A DNA stretch of 64,000 nucleotides from Deferrivibrio essentukiensis (lineage in GTDB: Bacteria; Chrysiogenota; Deferribacteres; Deferribacterales; Deferrivibrionaceae), in the NCBI RefSeq assembly GCF_020480685.1, contig NZ_JAJAFU010000008.1, forward strand, positions 1-64,000, in the 5' to 3' direction. Position 1 is the first letter of the stretch. Every line of letters begins with the position of its first letter. This document shows, piece by piece, positions 48,270 through 57,222 of the stretch. A program made the translations under genes and the position numbers. The notes under the pieces were generated by a model. That model saw only the letters and a program-made list of their open reading frames with translations, was not told where the DNA came from and searched no databases.

Positions 48270-49905
48270 AGCACTATCTGTTAGAAATTTAGGAGTAATT
48301 GAAGACGTATTTATTGAATTTGAAAAAGGTTTAAATATTATCACAGGGGAAACAGGAGCGGGAAAATCTGTGCTTATTGGTGCAATAAAATTGCTTTTAG
48401 GGGACAGATTTAACAAAACTCTCATAAGAGATGAAAGCTTACCTGTAAAAATCGAAGCTGTATTCGAAAATAAGTTTGATTTTCTTGATGATGAAATTAA
48501 AGCTGAGTTTGACATAGAAAGTGAAATTATTGTCAAAAGGATTATTGATCCTTCAGGAAAGAATAAGATTAGTATTAATGGAAATATTGCTACCTTGAAT
48601 CAACTCAAAGATATCATCTCTGAGCTTGTAGATATTCATGGACAGCATGAAAACCAAAAATTACTAAATCCAAAAAATCACTTAAAATATATAGATAAAT
48701 ATATTAAGTCGGATAATCTTAAGATATACAAAGATAAGTTCTCTGAATATATTCATTTGAAAAGAAAGTATGAAACATTAAAATCTGAAATATCAGATTT
48801 GTTAAAAAATAAAGACTTCTTGGAATTTCAAATCAAAGAGATAGAAGAGTTAAATATAAGGCTACCTGATGACTTGGAGCTTGAAGACAAATTAAATTAT
48901 ATGACAAATATTGAGAAGATAAATGAAAACTTATCAGCTGCGTTAAATAATCTGAAAGATGGAGAAATCAATGCCTATTCACTTATTTCAGATGCACTAA
49001 AGAATATTTCTTATACCTGCCGTTATCTCGAAAAGTTAAAAGATACAGAAAACAGACTTAACTCAGTACTTTATAATTTAGATGAAATTGCTTCAGAATT
49101 GTATGAATATATACAAGTTGATGAATTTGACCCTAATATTTTAAATGAGCTAAATGCAAGAAAATATAGATTAGACAACCTAAAGAAAAAATACAATCTT
49201 GAACTTGACCAAATACTTGATTATAAAACCAAACTTAAACGTCAGCTTGATAACATAGAAGTAAATGAAGATGAAGTTCAAAAAATTGAAAAAAAACTAA
49301 CCGAATTAAAAAATACTCTTTTAAATCAAGGTGAAGTTATTAATAAAGAAAGAAAAAGTGCAGCTAAGGTCATATGTGAAAAAATTGAAAAGATTTTAAA
49401 CGAACTCGAACTGAAAAACACAGTATTTGACTTCAATCTTAAAATTCTTGATAAAGTTGATGATAATGCTTTTGCTGAAGGTGAGTTCTTAATCTCAACA
49501 AATGCCGGCTTTGAACCAGCTGGGTTGTCTAAAATTGCCTCTGGTGGAGAAATATCAAGAGTAATGCTGGCGATAAAAGATGTATTTGCCGAATCTGACA
49601 ATGTATCAACTCTAATTTTTGACGAAATAGATACCGGAATTAGCGGTAAAACGGCAAAAAAAGTTGCGGAAAAATTAAAAAATATCTCTAATTACAAACA
49701 ATTAATTGTTATAACTCACCTGCCAGTAGTAGCCGCGATGGCTGATAGGCATTTCCATATTTCAAAGATACATGATGATAATACTACCAAGACAGTAGTT
49801 AGTACTTTGGATGGACACGCTCAAAAAGAGATTTTGGCAGCAATGATTTCCGGTAGTGTTACGGAAATGTCTATAAAACAAGCTGAAGAGTTGATAAATG
49901 GATAA
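48262..49905 (+). CDS. recN: DNA repair ATPase RecN
   Basis: SMC-like protein that binds DNA ends in double-strand-break repair. The 547-residue chain has Walker [21 protein letters not shown] (about 29-48), [13 protein letters not shown], two coiled-coil arms around a hinge, the signature [18 protein letters not shown] and Walker [17 protein letters not shown], followed by [16 protein letters not shown] use the ATG at 48262, after GGGGAAGG, rather than a TTG six codons earlier. Ends within the DedA gene start (8-base overlap). Confidence 0.96.
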   Translation: MLKALSVRNLGVIEDVFIEFEKGLNIITGETGAGKSVLIGAIKLLLGDRFNKTLIRDESLPVKIEAVFENKFDFLDDEIKAEFDIESEIIVKRIIDPSGKNKISINGNIATLNQLKDIISELVDIHGQHENQKLLNPKNHLKYIDKYIKSDNLKIYKDKFSEYIHLKRKYETLKSEISDLLKNKDFLEFQIKEIEELNIRLPDDLELEDKLNYMTNIEKINENLSAALNNLKDGEINAYSLISDALKNISYTCRYLEKLKDTENRLNSVLYNLDEIASELYEYIQVDEFDPNILNELNARKYRLDNLKKKYNLELDQILDYKTKLKRQLDNIEVNEDEVQKIEKKLTELKNTLLNQGEVINKERKSAAKVICEKIEKILNELELKNTVFDFNLKILDKVDDNAFAEGEFLISTNAGFEPAGLSKIASGGEISRVMLAIKDVFAESDNVSTLIFDEIDTGISGKTAKKVAEKLKNISNYKQLIVITHLPVVAAMADRHFHISKIHDDNTTKTVVSTLDGHAQKEILAAMISGSVTEMSIKQAEELING

Positions 49906-50500
49906 AATAGTTGCCTTTATTGTAGCTTCCATAGGTGGAATGGGATATATTGGAATTGTGCTTTTGATGGCACTTGAAAGCTCTTTTTTCCCTTTTCCAA
50001 GTGAAGTAGTAGTCCCTCCGGCCGGCTATCTCGCCTCTCAAGGGGAAATGAATATTTTTTTAGTAATCTTAAGCGGAATTTTAGGCAGTATATTAGGTGC
50101 CTTTGTAAATTACTACATTGCTTACAAGTATGGAAGAAATCTACTTATAACCTATGGGAAATATTTTTTTATCAACGAAGAAAAATTTAAAAAAATTGAA
50201 AGTTTTTTTATAACTCATGGAGAAATATCGACTTTTGTAGGCAGGCTTATTCCCGGAGTAAGGCAATATATCTCATTTCCTGCCGGTCTTGCGAAAATGA
50301 ACCTAACCAAATTTATATTTTACACGGCTCTTGGAGCAGGTATATGGGTCGTAATTCTCGCTTACGTTGGTTATTTCATCGGGAACAATATTGAACTTAT
50401 TAGAGAAAAGCTTCACATTATAACAATAATAATTATCCCTTTTATAATTATAATAATTATGCTATATATCTATATAAACAAAAAAAAGAAAAAGGCTTGA
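49898..50500 (+). CDS. DedA-family membrane protein
   Basis: A 200-residue inner-membrane protein of the DedA/SNARE-associated family, now linked to flipping of undecaprenyl phosphate or phospholipids. Visible family patterns are [38 protein letters not shown], and [21 protein letters not shown] with the conserved arginine. Four to five hydrophobic segments; basic C-terminal tail (NKKKKKA). Within the recN-M23 stretch; the next gene starts 1 bp after it. Confidence 0.91.
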   Translation: MDKIVAFIVASIGGMGYIGIVLLMALESSFFPFPSEVVVPPAGYLASQGEMNIFLVILSGILGSILGAFVNYYIAYKYGRNLLITYGKYFFINEEKFKKIESFFITHGEISTFVGRLIPGVRQYISFPAGLAKMNLTKFIFYTALGAGIWVVILAYVGYFIGNNIELIREKLHIITIIIIPFIIIIIMLYIYINKKKKKA

Positions 50501-50501
50501 T

Positions 50502-51629
50502 ATGAAAAAAATATATTTCATTCTAACTTTAACTCTCATAGCATTTAATCTGTTTGCAACTACATACACTGTTAAAAATGGTGATACATTAGTAAATATT
50601 TTAAGTAATAATTTTGATTATTCAGAAATAATTACGATTGACAAAAGGCTTAAAGAATTGTCTTCTGAATTTACACTTCAGTCAGGTCAGACATTTATGT
50701 TTGATAAAGATATCGTAAGACTAAAATATGCAATAGATAAAGAATTTGTCATCTATAAGAATAATAATAAGTTGGAAATAAAACTTGAACAATTCCCAAT
50801 ATTTAAGCTAAAAACAGTAGTAGAAAACAGTATTGACAGCTCCCTCTTTGAAGCTGTCAGGGCAACTGGTGAAGATGATATACTCGCCATCATGCTTGCT
50901 AATATTTACGAATGGGAAATAGATTTTTTCAAGGATATAAGACAAGGGGATAAATTCAAGATATTGGTAGAAAAAAATTTTTGCAGAGGAAAATTCATAG
51001 GCTATGGAAAAATTCTTGCAGCCGATTTTGTAAATCAAGGAAGACTAATAAGGGCTCTTTATTACGAAGATGAAAAAACAGCAGGATATTTCTCACCAGA
51101 TGGAAAGTCATTAAGAAAAGGTTTTTTAAAGGCACCTATAAAGTTTGGCAGAATATCATCAGGTTTTACATCAAGAAGGTTGCACCCTGTTTTAAATGAA
51201 GTTAGAGCTCACTATGGAGTTGACTATGCAGCACCTTACGGCACCCCCGTTCATGCAACTGCCGATGGAAAAATTATTGCAAGAGAATATAAAAAAGGGA
51301 ACGGATACTATGTCAAGCTAAAGCATAACAATGGCTACGAAACAATGTATATGCATTTTTCCAAATTTAAACAAGGGCAACATATTGGCAGCTATGTAAA
51401 ACAAGGGGAAGTGATAGGCTATATCGGCACATCAGGGTATGCTACCGGACCTCACGTAGATTATAGAATTATAAAAAATGGCACATATTTGAACCCGCTT
51501 GCATTTAAATCGCCATCAAAATCGCTGCCAAAGGAAAAAATAGAAGCCTTTACAAAAGCCACTGCATCATATGCAAGTATGCTCGATAGGACATATTACA
51601 GACTGGCTAAGTTTAAAATGCTGAAATAG
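50502..51629 (+). CDS. LysM and M23-family peptidoglycan endopeptidase-like protein
   Basis: Exported cell-wall protein of 375 residues: signal peptide (LIAFNLFA), one LysM-like module (TYTVKNGDTLVNILSNNF), a central domain of about 140 residues and a C-terminal M23 (LytM) domain. The domain keeps SGFTSRRLHPVLNEVRAHYGVD, giving ligands H and D of the HxxxD motif, and GTPVHATADGKI, but the usual HxH reads HVD (ATGPHVDYRI), so a zinc ligand is Asp in place of His. Activity is therefore uncertain, although I recall similar HxD forms in other phyla. Last gene of the plus-strand run; it converges on ktrA. Confidence 0.88.
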   Translation: MKKIYFILTLTLIAFNLFATTYTVKNGDTLVNILSNNFDYSEIITIDKRLKELSSEFTLQSGQTFMFDKDIVRLKYAIDKEFVIYKNNNKLEIKLEQFPIFKLKTVVENSIDSSLFEAVRATGEDDILAIMLANIYEWEIDFFKDIRQGDKFKILVEKNFCRGKFIGYGKILAADFVNQGRLIRALYYEDEKTAGYFSPDGKSLRKGFLKAPIKFGRISSGFTSRRLHPVLNEVRAHYGVDYAAPYGTPVHATADGKIIAREYKKGNGYYVKLKHNNGYETMYMHFSKFKQGQHIGSYVKQGEVIGYIGTSGYATGPHVDYRIIKNGTYLNPLAFKSPSKSLPKEKIEAFTKATASYASMLDRTYYRLAKFKMLK

Positions 51630-51643
51630 TAAAATTTGATTTA

Positions 51644-52291
51644 TCACATCAGCTTAAGAATATTTTCTTCTACACCGACTATAATCAATTCATCATTTTC
51701 ATTTATTACGTAATCCGGATTAACGGTAAGTTTTAACTTGTCGTTAGCTCTTTTAATCGCAAGGATATTAAGATCATACTTTCTTCTCAAATCAAGCTCT
51801 TTTAATGACTTACCAATTAAATTTTTATTAGCCTTAATATTTACGATTTTTAGCTCACCTTCCAAATCAAGCATTTCAAAGAAATTTTCAAAATTGATCT
51901 TAGTAGCTACTTTTTTAGCTATCTCTCTCTCAGGTAAGATTACTTGGTCTGCACCCATTTTGTAAAGTATTTCTTCTTGTATTTTTGTATTTGCTTTACA
52001 AATAACATATTTTGCTTCAAGTCTCTTCAGAAAAGCAAGGGTCAGAATCTGACTTTCAAAGCTGTTACTCATGGAAAGGACAACTACATCAAATTTATTT
52101 ATTGCCAGCTCTTTTAAAGTGTCTTCATCAGCTACATTAGCACAAACGGCTTCCGTAACATCATCCTTAATCTGCTCAACAATCATTTTATTTTTATCTA
52201 CAGCTAATACTGAGTGTCCGTATTTATAACATTCTCTGGCAACCGAATACCCAAAATAGCCCAAACCAAATACAGCAACATCTTTTTTCAT
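51644..52291 (-). CDS. ktrA: Potassium-uptake regulatory protein (KtrA/TrkA family)
   Basis: Cytoplasmic ring-forming gate of a Ktr/Trk potassium channel. The 215-residue protein has an RCK N-domain with the nucleotide-binding VAVFGLGYFGYSVA (GxGxxG) and an acidic strand end, LAVDKN; a TrkA-C domain from about 135 (GELKIVNIKANKNLIGKSLKELDLR). One RCK unit, as in KtrA, unlike the doubled E. coli TrkA. GGGGTG precedes the ATG. It starts right after the channel gene's stop, so both are made together. Regulation by ATP/ADP or NAD(H) is expected from the family. Confidence 0.92.
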   Translation of the reverse strand: MKKDVAVFGLGYFGYSVARECYKYGHSVLAVDKNKMIVEQIKDDVTEAVCANVADEDTLKELAINKFDVVVLSMSNSFESQILTLAFLKRLEAKYVICKANTKIQEEILYKMGADQVILPEREIAKKVATKINFENFFEMLDLEGELKIVNIKANKNLIGKSLKELDLRRKYDLNILAIKRANDKLKLTVNPDYVINENDELIIVGVEENILKLM

Positions 52292-52294
52292 TTT

Positions 52295-53581
52295 TCACCC
52301 CAAAATAATCTTTTCTTCAGGATATTTTAAATGTGTTTTTTTATCTTTATTTAAAAGTAACATAAATAAAATGGAAGGTCCGACCCTTCCTGCAAACATT
52401 AAGAATATCAACAAAGACTTGCCAATACCGTCAAGCTTTGATGTAATTCCCAAAGATAATCCTACCGTACCCACAGCAGAAGCAACCTCAAAAAATGTAT
52501 TGATAAATCCAAAATCATCATAAAGTAACAATATAGTCGTACCTACAGAAATAAACAATATATAAAGAAAAAATATCGCATGTGCCCTTAAAATATTCTG
52601 ATAAGGTATCTCCCTTTTAAATACAACAAGCCTATCACTACCTTTTAAGGTATTTAAAACAGATAATACTATTACAAAGAAAGTCGTAGTCTTGATACCG
52701 CCACCGGTTGAGCCGGGTGAAGCACCAACCACCATTAATATGAAAATAACAAAAATACTTACATTATGGAGTCCCGCAATATCAACAGAGTTAAACCCCG
52801 CAGTTCTTGCTGTTATGGACTGAAAAAAAGCATCAACGATTGTAACTTTTCCGGCCTCAACTGCATACAGTATTAACATCCCAGAAATTATCAAAAAGAA
52901 TGTAGTTATAATTACTATTTTTGTATGACTTTTTAATCTATTTTTTAATCTAAAAAATCTCATAACATCAAAAACCACATAAAACCCTATCCCACCAAGA
53001 ATAATCAATATCGCTATTACAACTTTAATGTAAGCAGACTGATTGACCAGACTTTCATCAAAAATAGAAAAACCGGCATTACAAAACGCTGATATTGAGT
53101 AAAATATTGAATAATAGAACGAATCGGATAAATTTATATTCTCCATATAAAATCCAAAAAACAATAAAATACTGCCAATAACCTCTATCGTAATCATATA
53201 ACCAATGATAAAAACAATAATATTGTCCGTTTCTGCAATGGAAAGAGTGCCGCTAATCTTTGCAACCGATATTCTCCCCTTTAAATCAAGCTCACCCCGT
53301 AAAAACAACACAATAAATGTAGTCAAAGTCATTATCCCTATCCCGCCAAGCTCTATAAGAAGTAGAATTATAATCTGCCCCCAAAAGCTGAAACTTGAAA
53401 CGGGAAAAGTAGTAAGGCCTGTAACGCAAACAGCTGAAGTAGCTGTAAACAATGCATCTATATATGTAAAATTACTTCTATAGTTTATTCCAGGAATACT
53501 TAGTAAGAGTGAACCAATAATTATCAATAAGCCAAATGTTATAACAAATAAATTTAGAGGATTTCTGAAAAATTTCTTCAT
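52295..53581 (-). CDS. ktrB: Potassium transporter membrane subunit (KtrB/TrkH family)
   Basis: Inner-membrane K+ channel-transporter, 428 residues, with about ten hydrophobic segments and four pseudo-repeats, each carrying a selectivity-filter-like segment: TATSAVCVTGLTT, SAFCNAGFSIF, TARTAGFNSVD and SAVGTVGLSLG. The length is closer to KtrB than to TrkH. It has no ribosome site; its ATG sits just after the terminator hairpin of the upstream Fe-S operon, so how it is transcribed and translated is unclear. KtrA is encoded directly downstream. Confidence 0.92.
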   Translation of the reverse strand: MKKFFRNPLNLFVITFGLLIIIGSLLLSIPGINYRSNFTYIDALFTATSAVCVTGLTTFPVSSFSFWGQIIILLLIELGGIGIMTLTTFIVLFLRGELDLKGRISVAKISGTLSIAETDNIIVFIIGYMITIEVIGSILLFFGFYMENINLSDSFYYSIFYSISAFCNAGFSIFDESLVNQSAYIKVVIAILIILGGIGFYVVFDVMRFFRLKNRLKSHTKIVIITTFFLIISGMLILYAVEAGKVTIVDAFFQSITARTAGFNSVDIAGLHNVSIFVIFILMVVGASPGSTGGGIKTTTFFVIVLSVLNTLKGSDRLVVFKREIPYQNILRAHAIFFLYILFISVGTTILLLYDDFGFINTFFEVASAVGTVGLSLGITSKLDGIGKSLLIFLMFAGRVGPSILFMLLLNKDKKTHLKYPEEKIILG

Positions 53582-53586
53582 AAATT

Positions 53587-53610
53587 AAAAGGCCGGTAAC
53601 GTTACCGGCC
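53587..53610 (-). terminator. Rho-independent terminator after the Fe-S assembly operon
   Basis: GGCCGGTAAC and GTTACCGGCC form a perfect 20-bp palindrome (53591-53610); on the minus strand it is followed by TTTTAATTT. It ends transcripts from the nfu gene, 20 bp after its stop, and lies 10 bases before the ktrB start codon. Confidence 0.8.
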
Positions 53611-53629
53611 AATAATATTTTTTTGTCAA

Positions 53630-53857
53630 TTAGAAAGAAACTACCTCTTTAACTTCAGGGATAGCATCTTTAAGTCTCATTTCTATACCGTGTTTTAAAG
53701 TCATTGTACTAAATGGGCAGCTTCCGCAAGCTCCTGTTAGCTGAACTTTAACAACACCATCATCTGTTACACCAATAAGCTCTACGTCCCCACCATCAGC
53801 TTGAAGTGTAGGTCTTACTTGTTTTAAAACTTCTTCTACTCTTTCTTTCAAAGTCAT
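53630..53857 (-). CDS. NifU C-terminal-domain (Nfu-type) Fe-S carrier
   Basis: A 75-residue stand-alone Nfu domain that carries or delivers iron-sulfur clusters. The CxxC motif is in TGACGSCPFSTMTLKHGIEM (C44 and C47), preceded by VRPTLQADGGDVELIGV, all family-typical. AGGAGG precedes the ATG. It is nine bases after the IscU-like scaffold gene and closes the operon before a strong terminator. Confidence 0.93.
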   Translation of the reverse strand: MTLKERVEEVLKQVRPTLQADGGDVELIGVTDDGVVKVQLTGACGSCPFSTMTLKHGIEMRLKDAIPEVKEVVSF

Positions 53858-53866
53858 CTATTCCTC

Positions 53867-54307
53867 CTAATGTTTAACTTTATCCTTTATTTTAGCTTTC
53901 ATTTCATCTACAATTTTAGGGTCTTTACCAACTCTAACATAATAGTCTTTCAAAGCCGCCTCTATCGCCTCTTCAGCCATAACAGAACAGTGAATTTTAG
54001 CTGGTGGCAATCCATCTAACGCCTCAACTATAGCATTATTTGTCAGTTCAAGAATCTGCTCAACTGTCTTGCCTTTCAAAAGCTCAGTTGCCATAGAGCT
54101 TGATGCAATTGCAGCTCCGCAGCCAAATGTTTTGAACTTTACATCTTCAACTATTCCATCATCGCTAATCTTTAGGTAAAGTTTCATGACGTCTCCGCAA
54201 GCAGGGTTTCCAACTTCACCTACTCCGTTAGCGTCATTAATCTCACCCATATTTCTTGGATTCATAAAATGTTCCATTACTTTGTCACTGTATGGTCCTT
54301 TTGCCAT
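53867..54307 (-). CDS. iscU: IscU/NifU-type Fe-S cluster scaffold
   Basis: Scaffold on which Fe-S clusters are built. All three ligand cysteines are present: C37 in NPACGD (with Asp39), C63 in FGCGAAIASSS and C107 in IHCSVMAEEAI; the chaperone-binding motif LPPAK is at about 100-104. The 146-residue length is typical of scaffolds with a short C-terminal extension. AGGAGG precedes the ATG. The gene is 51 bp from the NifS-like gene and shares its operon. Confidence 0.94.
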   Translation of the reverse strand: MAKGPYSDKVMEHFMNPRNMGEINDANGVGEVGNPACGDVMKLYLKISDDGIVEDVKFKTFGCGAAIASSSMATELLKGKTVEQILELTNNAIVEALDGLPPAKIHCSVMAEEAIEAALKDYYVRVGKDPKIVDEMKAKIKDKVKH

Positions 54308-54358
54308 CTTTTCCTCCTGTGAGTCTAATTTTCTAAACCATATTTTAAAATATGTAAA

Positions 54359-55543
54359 TTACTTTTTATTATAATAAGGTGACATTTCACACAATCTTGT
54401 AACAATGGTAGGTGTCACCTCTATTACCTTATCTATATCTTCTTCAGTAATATATTTTGACATAGAAAAAGTCATTGAGCCTGCACAAATATCATTTGGC
54501 ACACCCACTGCGGTTAATACATGGGAAGCAGCCAAATCGTCTTCATCCTCAGCCAAAATATTTGAAGAGCACGCAGAACCGCTTGCACCGTAGATATTAT
54601 TCAAAGAATACCACAACAACAGAGATTCCCCTTCAATATATTCTATCCAAAAACTTACATGACCTGGCAATCTTTTTGATTTGTCCCCAGTAATATGCAA
54701 AAAGTCAAACATACCTTCAAGGGATGCCATTAACTTTTTCCCAAGAGCTTGCATTTTTGGGATATATGTATCCATCTCATCTTTAGCTATTCTCGCGGCC
54801 TCTCCCAAACCTACAATACCTGCCACATTTTCTGAGCCACTTCTATATCCGTTTTCCTGAAAGCCACCATCAAACAATGGGGTTAGTTTTACTTCTTTAT
54901 TTACGTAAAGTGCACCAGTACCTCGTGGTCCGTAAAAGTTTTGTCCCGCAAGTGAAAGCAGATCACAATTAAAATCCTTTACGCTTACTTTTTGATGACC
55001 GACAGAAGCAACCGCATCTACATGATAAATAACCCCTTTCTCCTTACAAATCTGACCGATTGCAGCCGAATCTTGAATCGTCCCTATTTCAGGGTTAGCA
55101 GACATAATGGATACTAAAAGCGTATCATCCGTAATTGACTTTTTCAAATCATCAAGATTTATCTGCCCATTGTTATCAACCTTAAGCTTTGTGATTTTAT
55201 AGCCCTCATTTAAAAGCTTTATACAGGTATTTTGAACTGAGAAGTGTTCTATCTCACTTATAATTATATGTTTTTTATCTTTATAATTATCATTTAATGC
55301 CAAACCCTTTATGGCCATATTGTTTGATTCTGTGCCACACGAAGTAAACACTATTTCATCAGGTGTAGCATCTATAAGATTTGCTACATGCTCCCTTGCT
55401 TCGTTTACCGCTTCAAAAGCTTCCCTACCCAACGGGTAAAAATGTGCGCTCGGATTCCCGTATTTTTCTTTTAGAAACGGAATCATCTTTTCAACTACAC
55501 GCTCATCCGGCTTAGTCCCTGCCACATTATCAAGATAAATCAT
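54359..55543 (-). CDS. NifS/IscS-like protein lacking the PLP-binding lysine
   Basis: Homolog of cysteine desulfurases (394 residues, normal length) encoded with the IscU scaffold and Nfu. The fold and many motifs are kept: YGNPSAHFYPLGREA, FTSCGTESNNMAIKG, EIEHFSVQN (H100), YHVDAVASVGH and the catalytic-loop cysteine GASGSACSSNIL (C325). But the segment normally read as SxHK-x-GPKG is SLAGQNFYGPRG: the Schiff-base lysine is Asn202 (codon at 54938-54940) and the preceding His is Gln201. The Gln that normally follows the PLP aspartate is Ala179. Without the lysine it should not act as a standard desulfurase. Archaeoglobus IscS also has Asn here (from memory). A role as assembly partner using free sulfide is plausible. 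Confidence 0.85.
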   Translation of the reverse strand: MIYLDNVAGTKPDERVVEKMIPFLKEKYGNPSAHFYPLGREAFEAVNEAREHVANLIDATPDEIVFTSCGTESNNMAIKGLALNDNYKDKKHIIISEIEHFSVQNTCIKLLNEGYKITKLKVDNNGQINLDDLKKSITDDTLLVSIMSANPEIGTIQDSAAIGQICKEKGVIYHVDAVASVGHQKVSVKDFNCDLLSLAGQNFYGPRGTGALYVNKEVKLTPLFDGGFQENGYRSGSENVAGIVGLGEAARIAKDEMDTYIPKMQALGKKLMASLEGMFDFLHITGDKSKRLPGHVSFWIEYIEGESLLLWYSLNNIYGASGSACSSNILAEDEDDLAASHVLTAVGVPNDICAGSMTFSMSKYITEEDIDKVIEVTPTIVTRLCEMSPYYNKK

Positions 55544-55544
55544 C

Positions 55545-56300
55545 TTATTCTCCTATATTAAATTTTATTTTTTCTGTAATTTGCTCAGATATCAATTTTA
55601 AGTAATCAGCCACTACTGTAGCCCTTTCATCATCCATAAGATAAATTTTGTGAGTCCTGTCATGCAATATACCTGAAAGAGCAATCTCCTCTTCCAAATA
55701 GTCGCTATAAATTTCCACATTGAAAGGCTTAAAAATATCAATAATCATATATGTGGAAAAAGGTAAAAGTCTCAAATCAAAGTTAGATATTATTGTATCA
55801 CTAAACCTTGAAATATACTCTTTCAATCCATTCTGCCCAAACCCCATTCCTAAAATTGCATTAAAAGGGATAGAGCTTTTGAGTATTTTTGGCTCGGTAT
55901 TACCAAAAGTAAATATATCCTTAGTCTGATTTACCAAATCATCTATCCCTGCCTTACCAAATATACAGGTAGGATAATATATATTCCCTTTTATCACATC
56001 CAAAGAATCACCAAAGTACTTTTCCAAAAGATAAACACTCGGCTCGACTATATCTTCTGTATTGTTATAGTAATTTTTTACAACCCCAGTCAGGTCTAAA
56101 ACTGTTCCATTATAATTTTTGATAAAATTCACCAGTTTTTCGTTAAAATCACTTAAAACTATAAACACATCATACGCTGTAACATCCTTAATCTCTTCCT
56201 CATCTGCTATTAGCTCAAGGATAAAATTACTGTCAGATGTAAACTCTTCTAACTCTTTAAACAAAAAATTATCTTTACTAAACACACCAATATTTTTCAT
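55545..56300 (-). CDS. Degenerate aspartate-semialdehyde-dehydrogenase-like protein
   Basis: A 251-residue protein with weak but ordered resemblance to aspartate-semialdehyde dehydrogenase and its USG-1 paralogs: VLDLTGVV in the place of VIDxSxxFR, FGKAGIDDLVNQT resembling SGAGKAGIEELxxQT, IPFNAILGMGFGQNGLKEY resembling FNxIPQIxxFxxxGYTxEE, and a final strand-rich part. The nucleotide-binding GxTGxxG and the catalytic Cys motif are absent, so it is probably not an active dehydrogenase. Its stop abuts the ribosome site of the NifS-like gene, so it is the first gene of the Fe-S operon. Role unknown. AAAGG precedes the ATG. The family link is by eye and could be wrong. Confidence 0.55.
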   Translation of the reverse strand: MKNIGVFSKDNFLFKELEEFTSDSNFILELIADEEEIKDVTAYDVFIVLSDFNEKLVNFIKNYNGTVLDLTGVVKNYYNNTEDIVEPSVYLLEKYFGDSLDVIKGNIYYPTCIFGKAGIDDLVNQTKDIFTFGNTEPKILKSSIPFNAILGMGFGQNGLKEYISRFSDTIISNFDLRLLPFSTYMIIDIFKPFNVEIYSDYLEEEIALSGILHDRTHKIYLMDDERATVVADYLKLISEQITEKIKFNIGE

Positions 56301-56358
56301 TTTAATACCTTTTTAGTCTTTTTTAGAAAATATACAATTAAGACAAAAAAATCAATGA

Positions 56359-57222
56359 TTATTTTTCAAAAACAAGGGTGTCATTATCATTAACATAAAA
56401 ATATAGATTTTTCAGTGGTTGCCTATAATCACCAAGCCCTTGAATAACCTGATCTTTATATTTTATTGTCACTGCCGCAGCATTTCCAATATCAAGCTTA
56501 AATGAATTATCAAAACCTATATTCTTAACCAAATCTTTTTCTGCTATAAAGTCATAGTCAGTCTTATTGTCTGCTTTTAAATGAATCCAACATATATCAT
56601 TAAATAATAAGCTTACAATTTTACTGGCCTTCTTTTCTTTATCCTGCTCTTTTTTAAACACTTCCTTGGCAATTATTTCAGGGTCTATTTTAACCTCATT
56701 ACTTTTTGTATTTGCTGAGACATTGTCAATACTTGCGGCACTACTATTATCCAAACTCTTATTGTCTTTACTGATATTATCTGTTACAATACGCTCCTGC
56801 ATAACGTTATCCGTTTTGTTTATTACCTCTTTTGTCGAATCTTTTTTATATAATAAAAAAATTATCAGTGAGATTACAATGATCACACCAATAGCTATAA
56901 AAAACACCTTGTAAAAATTACTGCTGCTGTTAGAAGTATTGCTTTGTTCAGATTCAACAATACCCGCCTTTTTCTTTCCAAAGTCTTCCTTTGAAAACTC
57001 TTCCTTAAAAATATTCTCAATCTCTTCAACATTTAATTTCAGAAAAGATGCATAATTTCTGATAAATCCAAAAGCATGGGCATATGAAGGGAGCTTTTCT
57101 ATCTCCCCACTTTCAATCAAATTTAGAAAATTTGTGCTTATTTTTGTCTTTTTAGAAATATCTTCTAAGTTAAGACCCTGTTTTTCCCTTTCTTGTTTTA
57201 AAATTTCAGAGACTTTACTCAT
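56359..57222 (-). CDS. RodZ-like membrane protein with XRE helix-turn-helix
   Basis: A 287-residue protein: an N-terminal Cro/C1-type helix-turn-helix (about 3-70, LKQEREKQGLNLEDISKKTKIS), one membrane helix (about 104-123), a linker rich in Ser, Asn and Lys, and a C-terminal beta domain of the DUF4115 type (CWIHLKADNKTDYDFIAE and NAAAVTIKYKDQVIQGL). This order is that of RodZ, which links MreB to the cell-wall elongation machine. The start overlaps the end of the TPR gene by 8 bases. It lies in a minus-strand run with coaX and birA. Confidence 0.87.
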   Translation of the reverse strand: MSKVSEILKQEREKQGLNLEDISKKTKISTNFLNLIESGEIEKLPSYAHAFGFIRNYASFLKLNVEEIENIFKEEFSKEDFGKKKAGIVESEQSNTSNSSSNFYKVFFIAIGVIIVISLIIFLLYKKDSTKEVINKTDNVMQERIVTDNISKDNKSLDNSSAASIDNVSANTKSNEVKIDPEIIAKEVFKKEQDKEKKASKIVSLLFNDICWIHLKADNKTDYDFIAEKDLVKNIGFDNSFKLDIGNAAAVTIKYKDQVIQGLGDYRQPLKNLYFYVNDNDTLVFEK

